Positions 7,201 to 13,046 of a stretch of DNA of 13,047 nt are shown here, in pieces. Numbering within the stretch: position 1 is the stretch's first letter; every line of letters begins with the position of its first letter. A program made the translations under genes and the position numbers. The notes under the pieces are model-generated. The model worked only from the letters and a program-made list of their open reading frames with translations. It did no database searches and was not told where the DNA came from. Source of the DNA: Chitinophagaceae bacterium (lineage in GTDB: Bacteria > Bacteroidota > Bacteroidia > Chitinophagales > Chitinophagaceae); the NCBI GenBank assembly GCA_003526435.1, contig DPWF01000215.1, positions 8,458-21,504 of the forward strand, read 5' to 3'.

Positions 7201-7285
7201 CCTTACCTGTAACGGTTTTTGTTTGTGCGTAAATCCACACAACCGATACAAGCATGTACATCAAAAGCAAGGTTTTCTTTTTCAT
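4283..7285 (-). CDS. SusC/RagA-family TonB-dependent outer-membrane transporter
   Basis: This protein is an outer-membrane barrel that imports a ligand delivered by its SusD partner, powered by TonB-ExbBD. The 1000-aa product has a signal peptide (about 1-20, cleavage near WIYA-QT) and a carboxypeptidase-regulatory-like domain (about 23-92: VTGKVQDESGVPLANVSVQV). A TonB-box-like segment follows (DVVVVAYGTTKKPEITGAM, 102-120). The plug domain (about 121-240) carries ALQGAVAGLQSV, IRIRGIGSI, PLWILDGIPV and IESITVLKDAASSSVYGSRA. The rest is the barrel, ending TAGLNIGF with the terminal Phe usual for barrel proteins. It lacks the extra N-terminal STN signalling domain, so control of a sigma factor through FecR is not expected. 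It is the first gene of the susCD operon. Its upstream region holds the terminator of the LytTR operon and a short inverted repeat. Confidence 0.96.
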   Translation of the reverse strand: MKKKTLLLMYMLVSVVWIYAQTKTVTGKVQDESGVPLANVSVQVKGTRLGAVSAADGTFSLSVPSTAKTLIFSLLNYRTAEQSITTSPLTVKMVAVTDNLSDVVVVAYGTTKKPEITGAMGIVKSKDLENKPFTSVDRALQGAVAGLQSVASSGTPGASQQIRIRGIGSINASSEPLWILDGIPVNIGDASRLTTTANLLSTLNPNDIESITVLKDAASSSVYGSRAANGVILVTTKKGKSGKTKFRFDTEVGYSDIAYFNDQYRPLKANEFFELAREGMVNAGLAPATITANLADWGFGNNVDFNWLDAVTKKGTQRQYNMSASGGNDRTTYNLSGGYFRQEGITLQSDFERWNGNISLVSKATDRLTISTTLNAGFVQQNAPLSGGSFGNPILSSYFLLPSRAARKADGSLNITAPDFGPGSLHNTIATAEMDKRFLKQLSARGGLTLEYKILDNLKFTSRYGIDYNVLEEEQYNNPFHGDGQSVGGRAFVFYTRLFNYTWSNILDYRTSFGKTKAFTASAQVGYEAQDSRTLTSNVAVTGFPATTQLTFPVVAATPTQATATGSDYSFLSAFSSASVNYKNKYVITGSFRRDGSSRFGLNNRYGNFWSIGGTWNIDQEAFMANMKLISQLKLRASYGANGNAGIGNYDWQPTYSYGSNYNQQPGSAPNNIGNIFLTWEINKPFNVGLDLSLMNNRITFTADYYIRKTSSLLLDAPLSRTSGFSTIRDNIGSMQNKGFEFVLNAIPVSTKNFQWSVNINYANNKNKILSLVNNQDIIAGIFIRRVGADYQSFYAPRWAGVNPANGDPLWYKDAEGKETTNSFNDAVRVMLGSASPTYFGSVTNTFKYKGFAVDAQFYYSGGNLVQDAWAGFYMGSGNGSAFNKIFRQYNERWKAPGDNAKLPRYVHGGNRLAQNPSSLYLNKGDYIRLRDITVSYQLPASVASKLKLSSAVFYVRGTNLFTVVRDKQLPWDPEQGVSSQTNLNVFIPKTITAGLNIGF

Positions 7286-7308
7286 AAGCTTGTTAAATTG
7301 ATTGATAA

Positions 7309-7334
7309 ACTGTTTACAGATTTTAATAAACAGT
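7309..7334. repeat. Inverted repeat in the susC upstream region
   Basis: ACTGTTTA (7309-7316) and TAAACAGT (7327-7334) are exact complements separated by 10 bp, starting 24 bp upstream of the susC ATG. It could be a regulator site or part of the leader RNA. The tract is AT-rich and the arms short, so chance is a real possibility. No convincing TAnnTTTG box for susC is visible; the nearest is TAATTTTC on the minus strand at 7345-7338. Confidence 0.35.
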
Positions 7335-7419
7335 ATCGAAAATTAATTGCACACGCTTACTGCTAGGAGGAAATGTCGATGGAATACCAACGTTAGAATA
7401 CAAACAACATGGTTTAATG

Positions 7420-7447
7420 AAAAATGCGGGATAAAAAATATCCCGCA
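7420..7447 (-). terminator. Intrinsic terminator of the kinase-regulator operon
   Basis: TGCGGGATA (7425-7433) pairs perfectly with TATCCCGCA (7439-7447) around five A. On the minus strand the stem is followed by five T (7424-7420). It is 127 bp beyond the stop codon of the response regulator and about 135 bp before susC, so it most likely insulates susC from that operon. The rest of the gap 7286-7574 holds no gene. A second, weaker match of the same motif (ATGCGGA at 7510-7516 and TCCGCAT at 7544-7550) lies just upstream. Confidence 0.72.
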
Positions 7448-7574
7448 TCACTTCTAACTAAATGGACATTTGAGAAATGTACACAAACCTGAAGCCAAAT
7501 TAACCTGTGATGCGGATGAGTGAATGAATAACTCTACCAACAGTCCGCATTAGCATACAGAAAGCATAAATAAC

Positions 7575-8279
7575 CTATGACTGATTGAGTTGAACAAGTA
7601 CCTGCTCTTTATAGTTCCTGCCAATAGGTATCTGGATAGCCGCCAGGTCTACTTCAGTAGAATTGTATGCTTTGATTTTTCTTTTTGAAACAATAAAAGA
7701 TCGATGGATGCGTATGAAGACTGTTTTATCCAGTTGTTTCTCTAATTCGCTGAGTTGAATTTTTGTCAGATAAGCCCCTTGTTGTGTTACAATATTTACA
7801 TACTCACGTTTGCTTTCGAAATAAATTATTTCATCATATTCTATCTTTTGTCGCTTCCTGCTAACATTCACAAACAGGTAATCTTTAGGCTGTTGTAGCT
7901 GGTCGCCTGCACCAGGCAGGTAATTACGTTCTGTTATTTTATTAATTGCCATGAGAAAGCGGCTGAATGAAACAGGCTTCAGTAAGTAATCTACCACATC
8001 AAGTTCGTACCCTTCAATGGCATATTCTCTGTGGGCGGTAATAAAAATTACGGAAGGTTTTTTAACCAATGATCGCAGAAAATCAATTCCGCTTAAACGA
8101 GGAAGATTAATATCCAGAAACAGAATATCAATGGCTTCTGTTTTCAATACCTGCAACCCATCAATGGCATTTGTGCAAACAGCGGTAAGCTCCAGGTGAG
8201 AAAGCTGCTGAATGTATTCATTGATGATTTCTGCAGCAAGTGGTTCATCTTCAATAATGAGACATTTAAATTTCTGCAT
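7575..8279 (-). CDS. LytTR-family response regulator
   Basis: This is the DNA-binding half of a two-component system. Residues 1-118 form a receiver domain: acidic pocket EDE (10-12), phospho-acceptor Asp56 in LFLDINLP, Thr81 in FITAH and Lys101 in YLLKPVS are all in place. Residues about 130-231 form a LytTR DNA-binding domain, with YLFVNVSRKRQKIEYDEIIY, FESKREYVNI, and FIRIHRSFIVSKRKIK followed by PIGRNYKEQV. Length (234 aa) is standard. LytTR proteins bind short direct repeats upstream of target promoters; the target here is unknown. The ATG at 8279 overlaps the last 14 bases of the kinase gene, so translation is coupled to it. A terminator follows at 7420-7447. All phosphorylation residues are intact, so it should be functional. 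Confidence 0.96.
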   Translation of the reverse strand: MQKFKCLIIEDEPLAAEIINEYIQQLSHLELTAVCTNAIDGLQVLKTEAIDILFLDINLPRLSGIDFLRSLVKKPSVIFITAHREYAIEGYELDVVDYLLKPVSFSRFLMAINKITERNYLPGAGDQLQQPKDYLFVNVSRKRQKIEYDEIIYFESKREYVNIVTQQGAYLTKIQLSELEKQLDKTVFIRIHRSFIVSKRKIKAYNSTEVDLAAIQIPIGRNYKEQVLVQLNQS

Positions 8280-9327
8280 AATGATTTAAATTGATGGAAA
8301 GACTTGCCGTAAATCCGTTTTGCGTTTTTTCAGTAACCAACTGATGATTGGGATATGATAGTTCAAGCTGACGTTTAAGGGTTTTCAGGCCTATACCTTC
8401 GTTTTTACCTACTGTTTGAACATCACAGGTATTGCTGATAACAAAATCGAGCTGTCCATTTAACAGTTTTAGACGAATGTAAATTGATGAATCATGTAAA
8501 GCCTGTGCAGAACCATGTTTGAATGCATTTTCAATCAGGGGAAGTAATAACAAAGGTGATATCAGTTGTTTATCATCATTAATATCAATATCAAACTGAA
8601 AATCAAGCCTGGTGCCGTAACGTAGCCTTTCAAGTGTAATATAATCGTTGATAAAGCCCATTTCCTGCTTCATGGTTATTCGTCCTTTACCAGATTCATA
8701 CAACATGAAACTCAGCAATTCAGACAGTTTCAGTATGGCATCGGAAGTAAATTCAGATTTCTTTCGTGAGAGTGAATAGATATTATTCAGGGTATTAAAC
8801 AGGAAATGCGGGTGTAACCTGTTTCTCAGCAGCGATAGTTCAGTAGTAAGCTTATCTCTCATCAATTCCTTTTCTCTCTGCAGGTTATATATCCTGAAAC
8901 TCAGGAACTCAACCGCAATACTAACGCCAATAGGAAATGAGAGAAAAAGCATACTGGTAAACAATAACCTGACATCAAAAATATTGGCTATCACTGGCGG
9001 GCCCGATTCGTAAATCAATGGCTGGGTTACAAAAACAGATAGTAATCTTTTTACAAAAACCGTAAGGGTGTACATGACAATCAACTCGATTATCTTTTGA
9101 ACCTTAAGTCTGTTTGAATCGATTACTTTTTCGAGCCAGAAAAAAATCAGGTAATAAAAAAAGAGGATTTGTACACTGATGAAAATAGCACTTGCCAGCG
9201 CTGTTTTTTTATATACAGCCAATAACGGCATATCAGGAGAACCCTGGCGCAACCATTCGGCTTCTACAAATACCACTACGAGATAATAAACGATCCATAG
9301 CAATACATAAAAGCCATTCTTGCGCAT
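8266..9327 (-). CDS. LytS/YehU-type sensor histidine kinase
   Basis: This inner-membrane kinase should phosphorylate the LytTR regulator encoded next. From the ATG at 9327 it is 353 aa. Four membrane helices are visible at about 4-23, 43-65, 79-96 and 121-142, with no recognisable sensory domain. A charged coil (LQREKELMRDKLTTELSLLR) precedes the His_kinase domain with RLHPHFLFNTLNNIYSLSR, in which His174 of PHFLFN is the phospho-acceptor. The ATPase part has the N box LPLIENAFKHGS (262-273) and the glycine box NEGIGLKTLKRQL (309-321). The open frame runs upstream to 9468, but that would overlap the doxX-like gene and add 47 residues with no helix or family likeness, whereas MRKNGFYVLLWIVYYLVV is a typical start. 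Ligand is unknown; it may sense through its membrane helices or through the DoxX-like neighbour. Confidence 0.93.
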   Translation of the reverse strand: MRKNGFYVLLWIVYYLVVVFVEAEWLRQGSPDMPLLAVYKKTALASAIFISVQILFFYYLIFFWLEKVIDSNRLKVQKIIELIVMYTLTVFVKRLLSVFVTQPLIYESGPPVIANIFDVRLLFTSMLFLSFPIGVSIAVEFLSFRIYNLQREKELMRDKLTTELSLLRNRLHPHFLFNTLNNIYSLSRKKSEFTSDAILKLSELLSFMLYESGKGRITMKQEMGFINDYITLERLRYGTRLDFQFDIDINDDKQLISPLLLLPLIENAFKHGSAQALHDSSIYIRLKLLNGQLDFVISNTCDVQTVGKNEGIGLKTLKRQLELSYPNHQLVTEKTQNGFTASLSINLNHYAEI

Positions 9328-9436
9328 CAAAAAGTATTTATTGTAAAAATACGTTTTTGTATACGCCCTGAAAGGAATCCGGCAATTGTCTACAAACAAC
9401 AGGTTAGTGTCTATGAGTGCAGTGTTTGGGTGAATA

Positions 9437-9841
9437 TCAGGATGCTTGTTTGGTAAATACATCTTCACTGAACCATACCAGCATCAATGAAGCGATGATG
9501 AGTACACTATACTCCGAGCCATTTCTTCCATATCCTACCACAAACCAGCCTTCTTTTGCATGTACCATGATGAGACCGAGGATAATTTCAGCCAGGAAAA
9601 CAGGAATAATCCATTTACTGAATATTCTGAGCGCCAAAAGGCATCCCCCAATGATTTCAAAAAAAGTAAGTATATAAGCTATCACTGTACCTGCCGGAAT
9701 GCCCTGTTCACTTAAGTAAGCACCAAAGTGAGGCGCCCCGCCAATCAATAACCTAACCATCCCATGAATAATCAGTAATAAAGACAGGATCACCCTGAAT
9801 GAATGAAGTACGATAAGAAAACGGCTGTTTACCTGTTGCAT
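9437..9841 (-). CDS. DoxX-family small membrane protein
   Basis: This is a 134-aa inner-membrane protein of the DoxX type, with four predicted helices at about 8-26, 49-70, 77-94 and 110-126. Family-like segments are HGMVRLLIGG with FGAYLSEQGIP, then ILTFFEIIGGCLLALRIF, and AEIILGLIMVHAKEGWFVVG followed by GSEYSVLIIASLML. DoxX relatives have been linked to redox or thiosulfate chemistry and to oxidative stress, but no reaction can be assigned here. The frame is open back to a TTG at 9865, but the ATG at 9841 gives a natural N-terminus (MQQVNSRFLIVLHSFRVI). Upstream on the minus strand, CTATTTTG near 9862-9870 is a weak -7 candidate. The kinase gene starts 109 bp downstream on the same strand, so the three genes may be one operon. 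Confidence 0.85.
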   Translation of the reverse strand: MQQVNSRFLIVLHSFRVILSLLLIIHGMVRLLIGGAPHFGAYLSEQGIPAGTVIAYILTFFEIIGGCLLALRIFSKWIIPVFLAEIILGLIMVHAKEGWFVVGYGRNGSEYSVLIIASLMLVWFSEDVFTKQAS

Positions 9842-9949
9842 ATGGTTCGCATTTAAGTACAGCAAAATAGTTTTTACTGACGGGTCATACTACTCTCTAT
9901 CTATTAAAAGCAGTGTATGAGCTACAGACAACTTTACAAGCATGCAACG

Positions 9950-11485
9950 TTATTGATTGGGTTGTAACATCATTACTGTTGCCAGTATTGAAATGCCTTC
10001 CAAAAAACGTTTTACTAAAATATTTTCATTTTCAGCATGCTGGTTATTATCATGATTTGCAATAGGTAATGTTACAGGATAGGCATTCAATACTTGTTCA
10101 AACACGTATAATGGCAGACTACCGCCTAAACCCGGTTGCAATACCCATTCTTTACCCGTTGCTTTTTGTATGGTATGTATCAGTTTTTGCATGATAGGAA
10201 TCTGCATATCTGTTTTCTGTGCATTATATCCTTTTTCAAGACGAATTTTCGCAATACGCGGATGTGTTAATCGAATTTGCTCGTCGGGGTCACGATCTGT
10301 TATAAAAAAACCCTGATCCCTGATATGTTGTACCACACGCTCCTGTTGTTTTTTCCAGTCAACGCCTTTAACCAGTCTCAGATCCAATACTGCCGATGCC
10401 GATACAGGAATTACATTTGCTGCAGCACTACCTGCTTTACCAGATTCAATACCATTAATATTTAAGCTGGGCAGGTTGACGGCCATTGATAAGCCTACAT
10501 CCTGCATTTCCGGTTGCATAAATCCCAGCTCACGCATCATCATACTGTCTACAGCAGGAATTTTAGCCAGTGCTTCCTTTTCTTTATCATTCAGGGCTAA
10601 TACATCGTCGTAGAAACCTTTGATGGTTACAAAACCTTTTTCATTTTTCATAGAGGCCAGCAGCTCTACCAATAACAAGCCAGGATTGGGTGCCCAGTTA
10701 CCATAATGTCCGCTATGTAATGGGCGGCGAGGGCCATATACCGTAATTTCCATATTTGCATCGCCCCTTACACCAAATACAAGCTGGTTTCTCCCTGTCT
10801 GGTGAATGGGACCATCACAGATAATCCATGCGTCAGATTGTAGCAATGATCGATGTGCTGATAATATCTCTTCAAGATGCGGGCTGCCTGCTTCTTCTTC
10901 TCCTTCAAAAAAGAATTTAATATTGATGGCCGGACTGAGTCCTGTTTCCCGAAGTGCAGAAAAAGCATTGAGCAGGGCCATCACACCAGATTTATCATCG
11001 CTACTGCTTCGTGCATATATTCTTGCATCCGGGTATCGCATTATATCCATCTCCTCAGCAGCAATAGTTTTGGCGCCTGTTTCAATTTTACCATTGATCA
11101 ATACAGGCTCAAAAGGCTTTAAAGATGTGTGCCATTTTTCCGGCGATACAGGCTGTCCGTCGTAATGCGCATAAAAAACAAGTGTAGTGGTGGCTCCCGG
11201 TGTCAGGTATTCTCCATAAACAGCAGGGGTTCTTTTTTGAGAAGGAGCATTCAGCAGTTGAACATGTTGAATGCCTCTTTTACGCATGTCATTTAACAGG
11301 AACTCTGCATTCTGGTGAATATTGGCAGAATCTTTTGCCTGGTTGGGCATACGTAAAAAATGCATCAGTTCCCTGAGCATTGTTTTATGATTCGTGCTGA
11401 TATAGTGATCTATTTTCGATGACTGTGCGTATACAAGTATTTGTAACGTTAGTAGCATACAGCCTAACAAAAAACTTTTTTTCAT
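9950..11485 (-). CDS. Secreted M20-family metallopeptidase
   Basis: This protein resembles M20/M25/M40 zinc peptidases, which hydrolyse dipeptides or remove acyl groups from amino acids. It is 511 aa with an export signal (MKKSFLLGCMLLTLQILVYA, cleavage near residue 20), so it probably acts in the periplasm or outside. Candidate metal ligands are present in order: His107 in YAHYDGQP (with catalytic Asp109), Asp163 or 164 in RSSSDDKSG, Glu197 with the general base nearby in FEGEEEAGS (194-201), Asp224 in ICDGP and His483 in NNQHAENEN. The lid or dimerisation domain lies at about 235-400, including VYGPRRPLHSGHYG. The position usually held by Gly before the DDK motif is Ser here. It starts 10 bp after the upstream membrane gene and likely shares its transcript. 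The substrate is not determinable; a peptide role would agree with the SusCD importer but this is inference. Confidence 0.93.
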   Translation of the reverse strand: MKKSFLLGCMLLTLQILVYAQSSKIDHYISTNHKTMLRELMHFLRMPNQAKDSANIHQNAEFLLNDMRKRGIQHVQLLNAPSQKRTPAVYGEYLTPGATTTLVFYAHYDGQPVSPEKWHTSLKPFEPVLINGKIETGAKTIAAEEMDIMRYPDARIYARSSSDDKSGVMALLNAFSALRETGLSPAINIKFFFEGEEEAGSPHLEEILSAHRSLLQSDAWIICDGPIHQTGRNQLVFGVRGDANMEITVYGPRRPLHSGHYGNWAPNPGLLLVELLASMKNEKGFVTIKGFYDDVLALNDKEKEALAKIPAVDSMMMRELGFMQPEMQDVGLSMAVNLPSLNINGIESGKAGSAAANVIPVSASAVLDLRLVKGVDWKKQQERVVQHIRDQGFFITDRDPDEQIRLTHPRIAKIRLEKGYNAQKTDMQIPIMQKLIHTIQKATGKEWVLQPGLGGSLPLYVFEQVLNAYPVTLPIANHDNNQHAENENILVKRFLEGISILATVMMLQPNQ

Positions 11486-11495
11486 TTTTATGATT

Positions 11496-12239
11496 TTATG
11501 TTAGATCAAAATGCGAAAACCAGTTCGCAAAAGCATTGAAAAAAGGAATATTCCAGTTATTCAATATTGCCAGGTGTACCAGGATATAAAAAAGAAAGAC
11601 GGGTGGAAAAATCCATCTGCCCTCTTTGGTTTTCCTTTCACTTATAATGATGATGATAAAAATACTATAAATAACGCCCATCACCATATACATAGCATAG
11701 GGCCATGGTAATATATAGTTTAAAAAAACCCGGACCAGCACAGGCTCCAAAAAAACCAGACCGGTTAACAACATGCCCCTTGCATGCAACAAGACTCGCT
11801 TTTTGTGATACAATGCGATTGAAAAACCATATATGGCAATAATGATATCTTTAAATGGAATAAGCAACTGAACTGGTTCTGGAATAGGTGTAATGAGGTA
11901 TCGGTAATGCGCCAACAGTATAATAGATACCATCAATAAAGGGAAAAACACATAAGAAAGTTTACCCAGTTTTCTGTGCAGTACCAGTTTTTTTTGCCGA
12001 AAAAGAATGGGCTGAACAATGAGCAAAACCAGCCAGCAGACAGCAGCAACTACATGTAAATGAAAGTAGAAGTGAAAGGAATGATGACTTGTCAGCAATC
12101 CTGAAAAGTAGGTTTTCCAGAAAGCAAGCATGGCCAAAGGTACCAGGGCAATAAACAGGTAGCCAAAATACAACTGCTGCATTTTGTTCAGGAAGCTTTT
12201 CATACGGCTATTCGTTGTATTGTTTGAATTATACGGCAT
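11496..12239 (-). CDS. Seven-helix, histidine-rich membrane protein of unknown function
   Basis: I do not recognise this family with certainty. The 247-aa product has about seven hydrophobic helices at roughly 22-42, 61-80, 94-111, 128-144, 154-172, 181-199 and 209-226. A histidine cluster lies at the start of helix 2 (SHHSFHFYFHLH, 51-62), followed by AAVCWLVLLIVQPILF and the charged loop LHRKLGKLSY (87-96). More histidines occur at 111, 145 and 152 (YHKKRVLLHARG). The spacing resembles membrane proteins that hold haem or quinone, such as DUF2306 or cytochrome b561-like families, but this is only a resemblance. The ATG at 12239 is used; an in-frame ATG at 12203 (MKSFLNKMQQLYFG) is equally possible. 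A weak -7 box, TACATTTA on the minus strand at 12270-12263, lies upstream. The peptidase gene follows by 10 bp, which suggests a shared operon. Confidence 0.78.
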   Translation of the reverse strand: MPYNSNNTTNSRMKSFLNKMQQLYFGYLFIALVPLAMLAFWKTYFSGLLTSHHSFHFYFHLHVVAAVCWLVLLIVQPILFRQKKLVLHRKLGKLSYVFFPLLMVSIILLAHYRYLITPIPEPVQLLIPFKDIIIAIYGFSIALYHKKRVLLHARGMLLTGLVFLEPVLVRVFLNYILPWPYAMYMVMGVIYSIFIIIIISERKTKEGRWIFPPVFLFYILVHLAILNNWNIPFFNAFANWFSHFDLT

Positions 12240-12262
12240 TACCAGAAGGGCGGTTACTAAGG

Positions 12263-12270
12263 TAAATGTA
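12263..12270 (-). promoter_or_regulatory. Candidate promoter of the membrane protein-peptidase operon
   Basis: On the minus strand this reads TACATTTA, five of six fixed positions of TAnnTTTG, 23 nt before the ATG at 12239. No -33 element is obvious. The region 12240-12391 between the two divergent promoters holds no gene. Confidence 0.35.
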
Positions 12271-12391
12271 ATACAGCAGTATAGAAGCCACGGTCTACCA
12301 AATCAACCATAGCGCGTATAAAATCATGCAATCAGGATATGTATCACCACAATTTTAACCAATTAAAAACAGGCTATCGGTACTTCGTCAA

Positions 12392-12399
12392 TACATTTG
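12392..12399 (+). promoter_or_regulatory. Probable promoter of the VanZ-like gene, -7 box
   Basis: TACATTTG is an exact match to TAnnTTTG and ends 28 nt before the TTG start at 12428, leaving a leader of about 20 nt. There is no clear -33 TTG. Confidence 0.6.
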
Positions 12400-12427
12400 T
12401 ACTCTCTTCACTTATAAAACAGGCATA

Positions 12428-12826
12428 TTGAAACTGATACGGTTCATTCCAGCATTCATCTTTCTCATCATTACAATAATTTTATTGTGCCTGCCTGGCA
12501 ACAATGGGTTTCCGGGAAGCTGGTGGTTCAGGAAGATTCCTCAGTTTGATAAACTGGTACATATAGGTATGTTCGGTATGCTTTGCTTCTTATTTCATTT
12601 ACCCGCCTGGAAAAGCAGTTTACAAAACGGGGCCAGACAACGCTGGTTCTGGCTGGTGAGTGTAGGATCAATTGTTTATGGTACAGGAATGGAGTTTGTA
12701 CAACGGGAACTCATTGTAAACCGTTCATTTGAAGAAGCTGATATACTGGCCGATTCGGTGGGCGCCCTCGGAGCATTGGCATTATCGCAAACATTGTTTT
12801 TGCGTAAAACCACTACTACAGCTTAA
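12428..12826 (+). CDS. VanZ-like membrane protein
   Basis: The 132-aa product belongs to the VanZ-like group of small inner-membrane proteins; the founding member gives low-level teicoplanin resistance in enterococci, but most relatives have no known role. Helices are at about 5-22, 44-58, 73-86 and 111-126. Family marks are FDKLVHIGMFGML (40-52, with Asp41, Lys42 and His45), YGTGMEFVQ (84-92, with Glu89 and Gln92) and RSFEEADILADSVGALGAL (99-117, with Asp105 and Asp109). No ATG is in frame upstream, and the TTG at 12428 gives a natural start (MKLIRFIPAFIFLIIT). It has its own promoter at 12392-12399 and is divergent from the membrane protein gene to the left. From memory, VanZ-like genes often sit directly after gcvH in other Bacteroidota; here they are 11 kb apart. 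A resistance role should not be inferred. Confidence 0.9.
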   Translation: MKLIRFIPAFIFLIITIILLCLPGNNGFPGSWWFRKIPQFDKLVHIGMFGMLCFLFHLPAWKSSLQNGARQRWFWLVSVGSIVYGTGMEFVQRELIVNRSFEEADILADSVGALGALALSQTLFLRKTTTTA

Positions 12827-12850
12827 ATATTGATAGTCAGCAGTTATAAA

Positions 12851-12879
12851 AAAAATTGTCCCCCGTGGAAACGGGGGAC
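12851..12879 (-). terminator. Strong intrinsic terminator for a minus-strand transcript from the right
   Basis: GTCCCCCGT (12858-12866) and ACGGGGGAC (12871-12879) form a perfect GC-rich 9-bp stem; in the plus-sense RNA the loop is GGAA. On the minus strand the stem is followed by AA and then a run of at least eight T (12855-12848). An outer pair, AGCAGTTA (12839-12846) and TAACTGCT (12891-12898), could close the whole structure. The polarity serves a gene entering from beyond the right edge, although it may also stop the VanZ-like transcript, which ends 31 bp before the stem. Confidence 0.85.
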
Positions 12880-12980
12880 GCAACCAAAACTAACTGCTTA
12901 TGAGAAAATTGACTACTTGCTTATATCTTGTATTAACGCAAATTCAGTGCCAAAAGATTTTCCGGATTTGTTAATCCTTT

Positions 12981-13046
12981 CTAAATACTATTCCTATTCT
13001 TCCTCTTAGATACCTTTTCTTTTTTCACTGTTGCCTGATGCAAAGT
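12981..13046 (-). CDS. Possible C-terminal tail of a gene entering from the right edge
   Basis: On the minus strand one frame reads TLHQATVKKEKVSKRKNRNS, one more Ile and a TAG stop at 12983-12981. The Lys/Arg-rich composition resembles a basic protein tail. A second minus frame also ends nearby (NFASGNSEKRKGI, stop at 13008-13006), so the frame choice is uncertain. The main support is the minus-direction terminator about 100 bp further on. No product can be named from so few residues. Confidence 0.3.
   Translation of the reverse strand, partial: TLHQATVKKEKVSKRKNRNSI

Noticed and set aside
1459..7285. ECF sigma, anti-sigma and SusCD as one FecI/FecR/TonB-transducer signalling system
   Set aside because: The anti-sigma factor is of RskA type, not FecR, the SusC lacks an STN domain, and the units are convergent with a terminator between them.
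9328..9468. N-terminal extension of the sensor kinase (47 extra codons)
   Set aside because: It would overlap the end of the DoxX-like gene, has no hydrophobic helix and does not look like the family. The ATG at 9327 gives a typical membrane-helix start.
10806..11165. 119-codon open frame on the plus strand inside the M20 peptidase
   Set aside because: It is antisense to a complete gene with conserved catalytic motifs and shows no independent signal.
12428..12826. The VanZ-like gene as a glycopeptide resistance determinant
   Set aside because: No vanA-type ligase or other van genes are nearby, and VanZ-like proteins are widespread in Gram-negative Bacteroidota with no shown resistance role.
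12900..12974. Short plus-strand frame MRKLTTCLYLVLTQIQCQKI, 24 codons
   Set aside because: It looks slightly like a signal peptide but is too short, has no promoter of the TAnnTTTG type, and lies in the probable 3' region of a minus-strand transcript.
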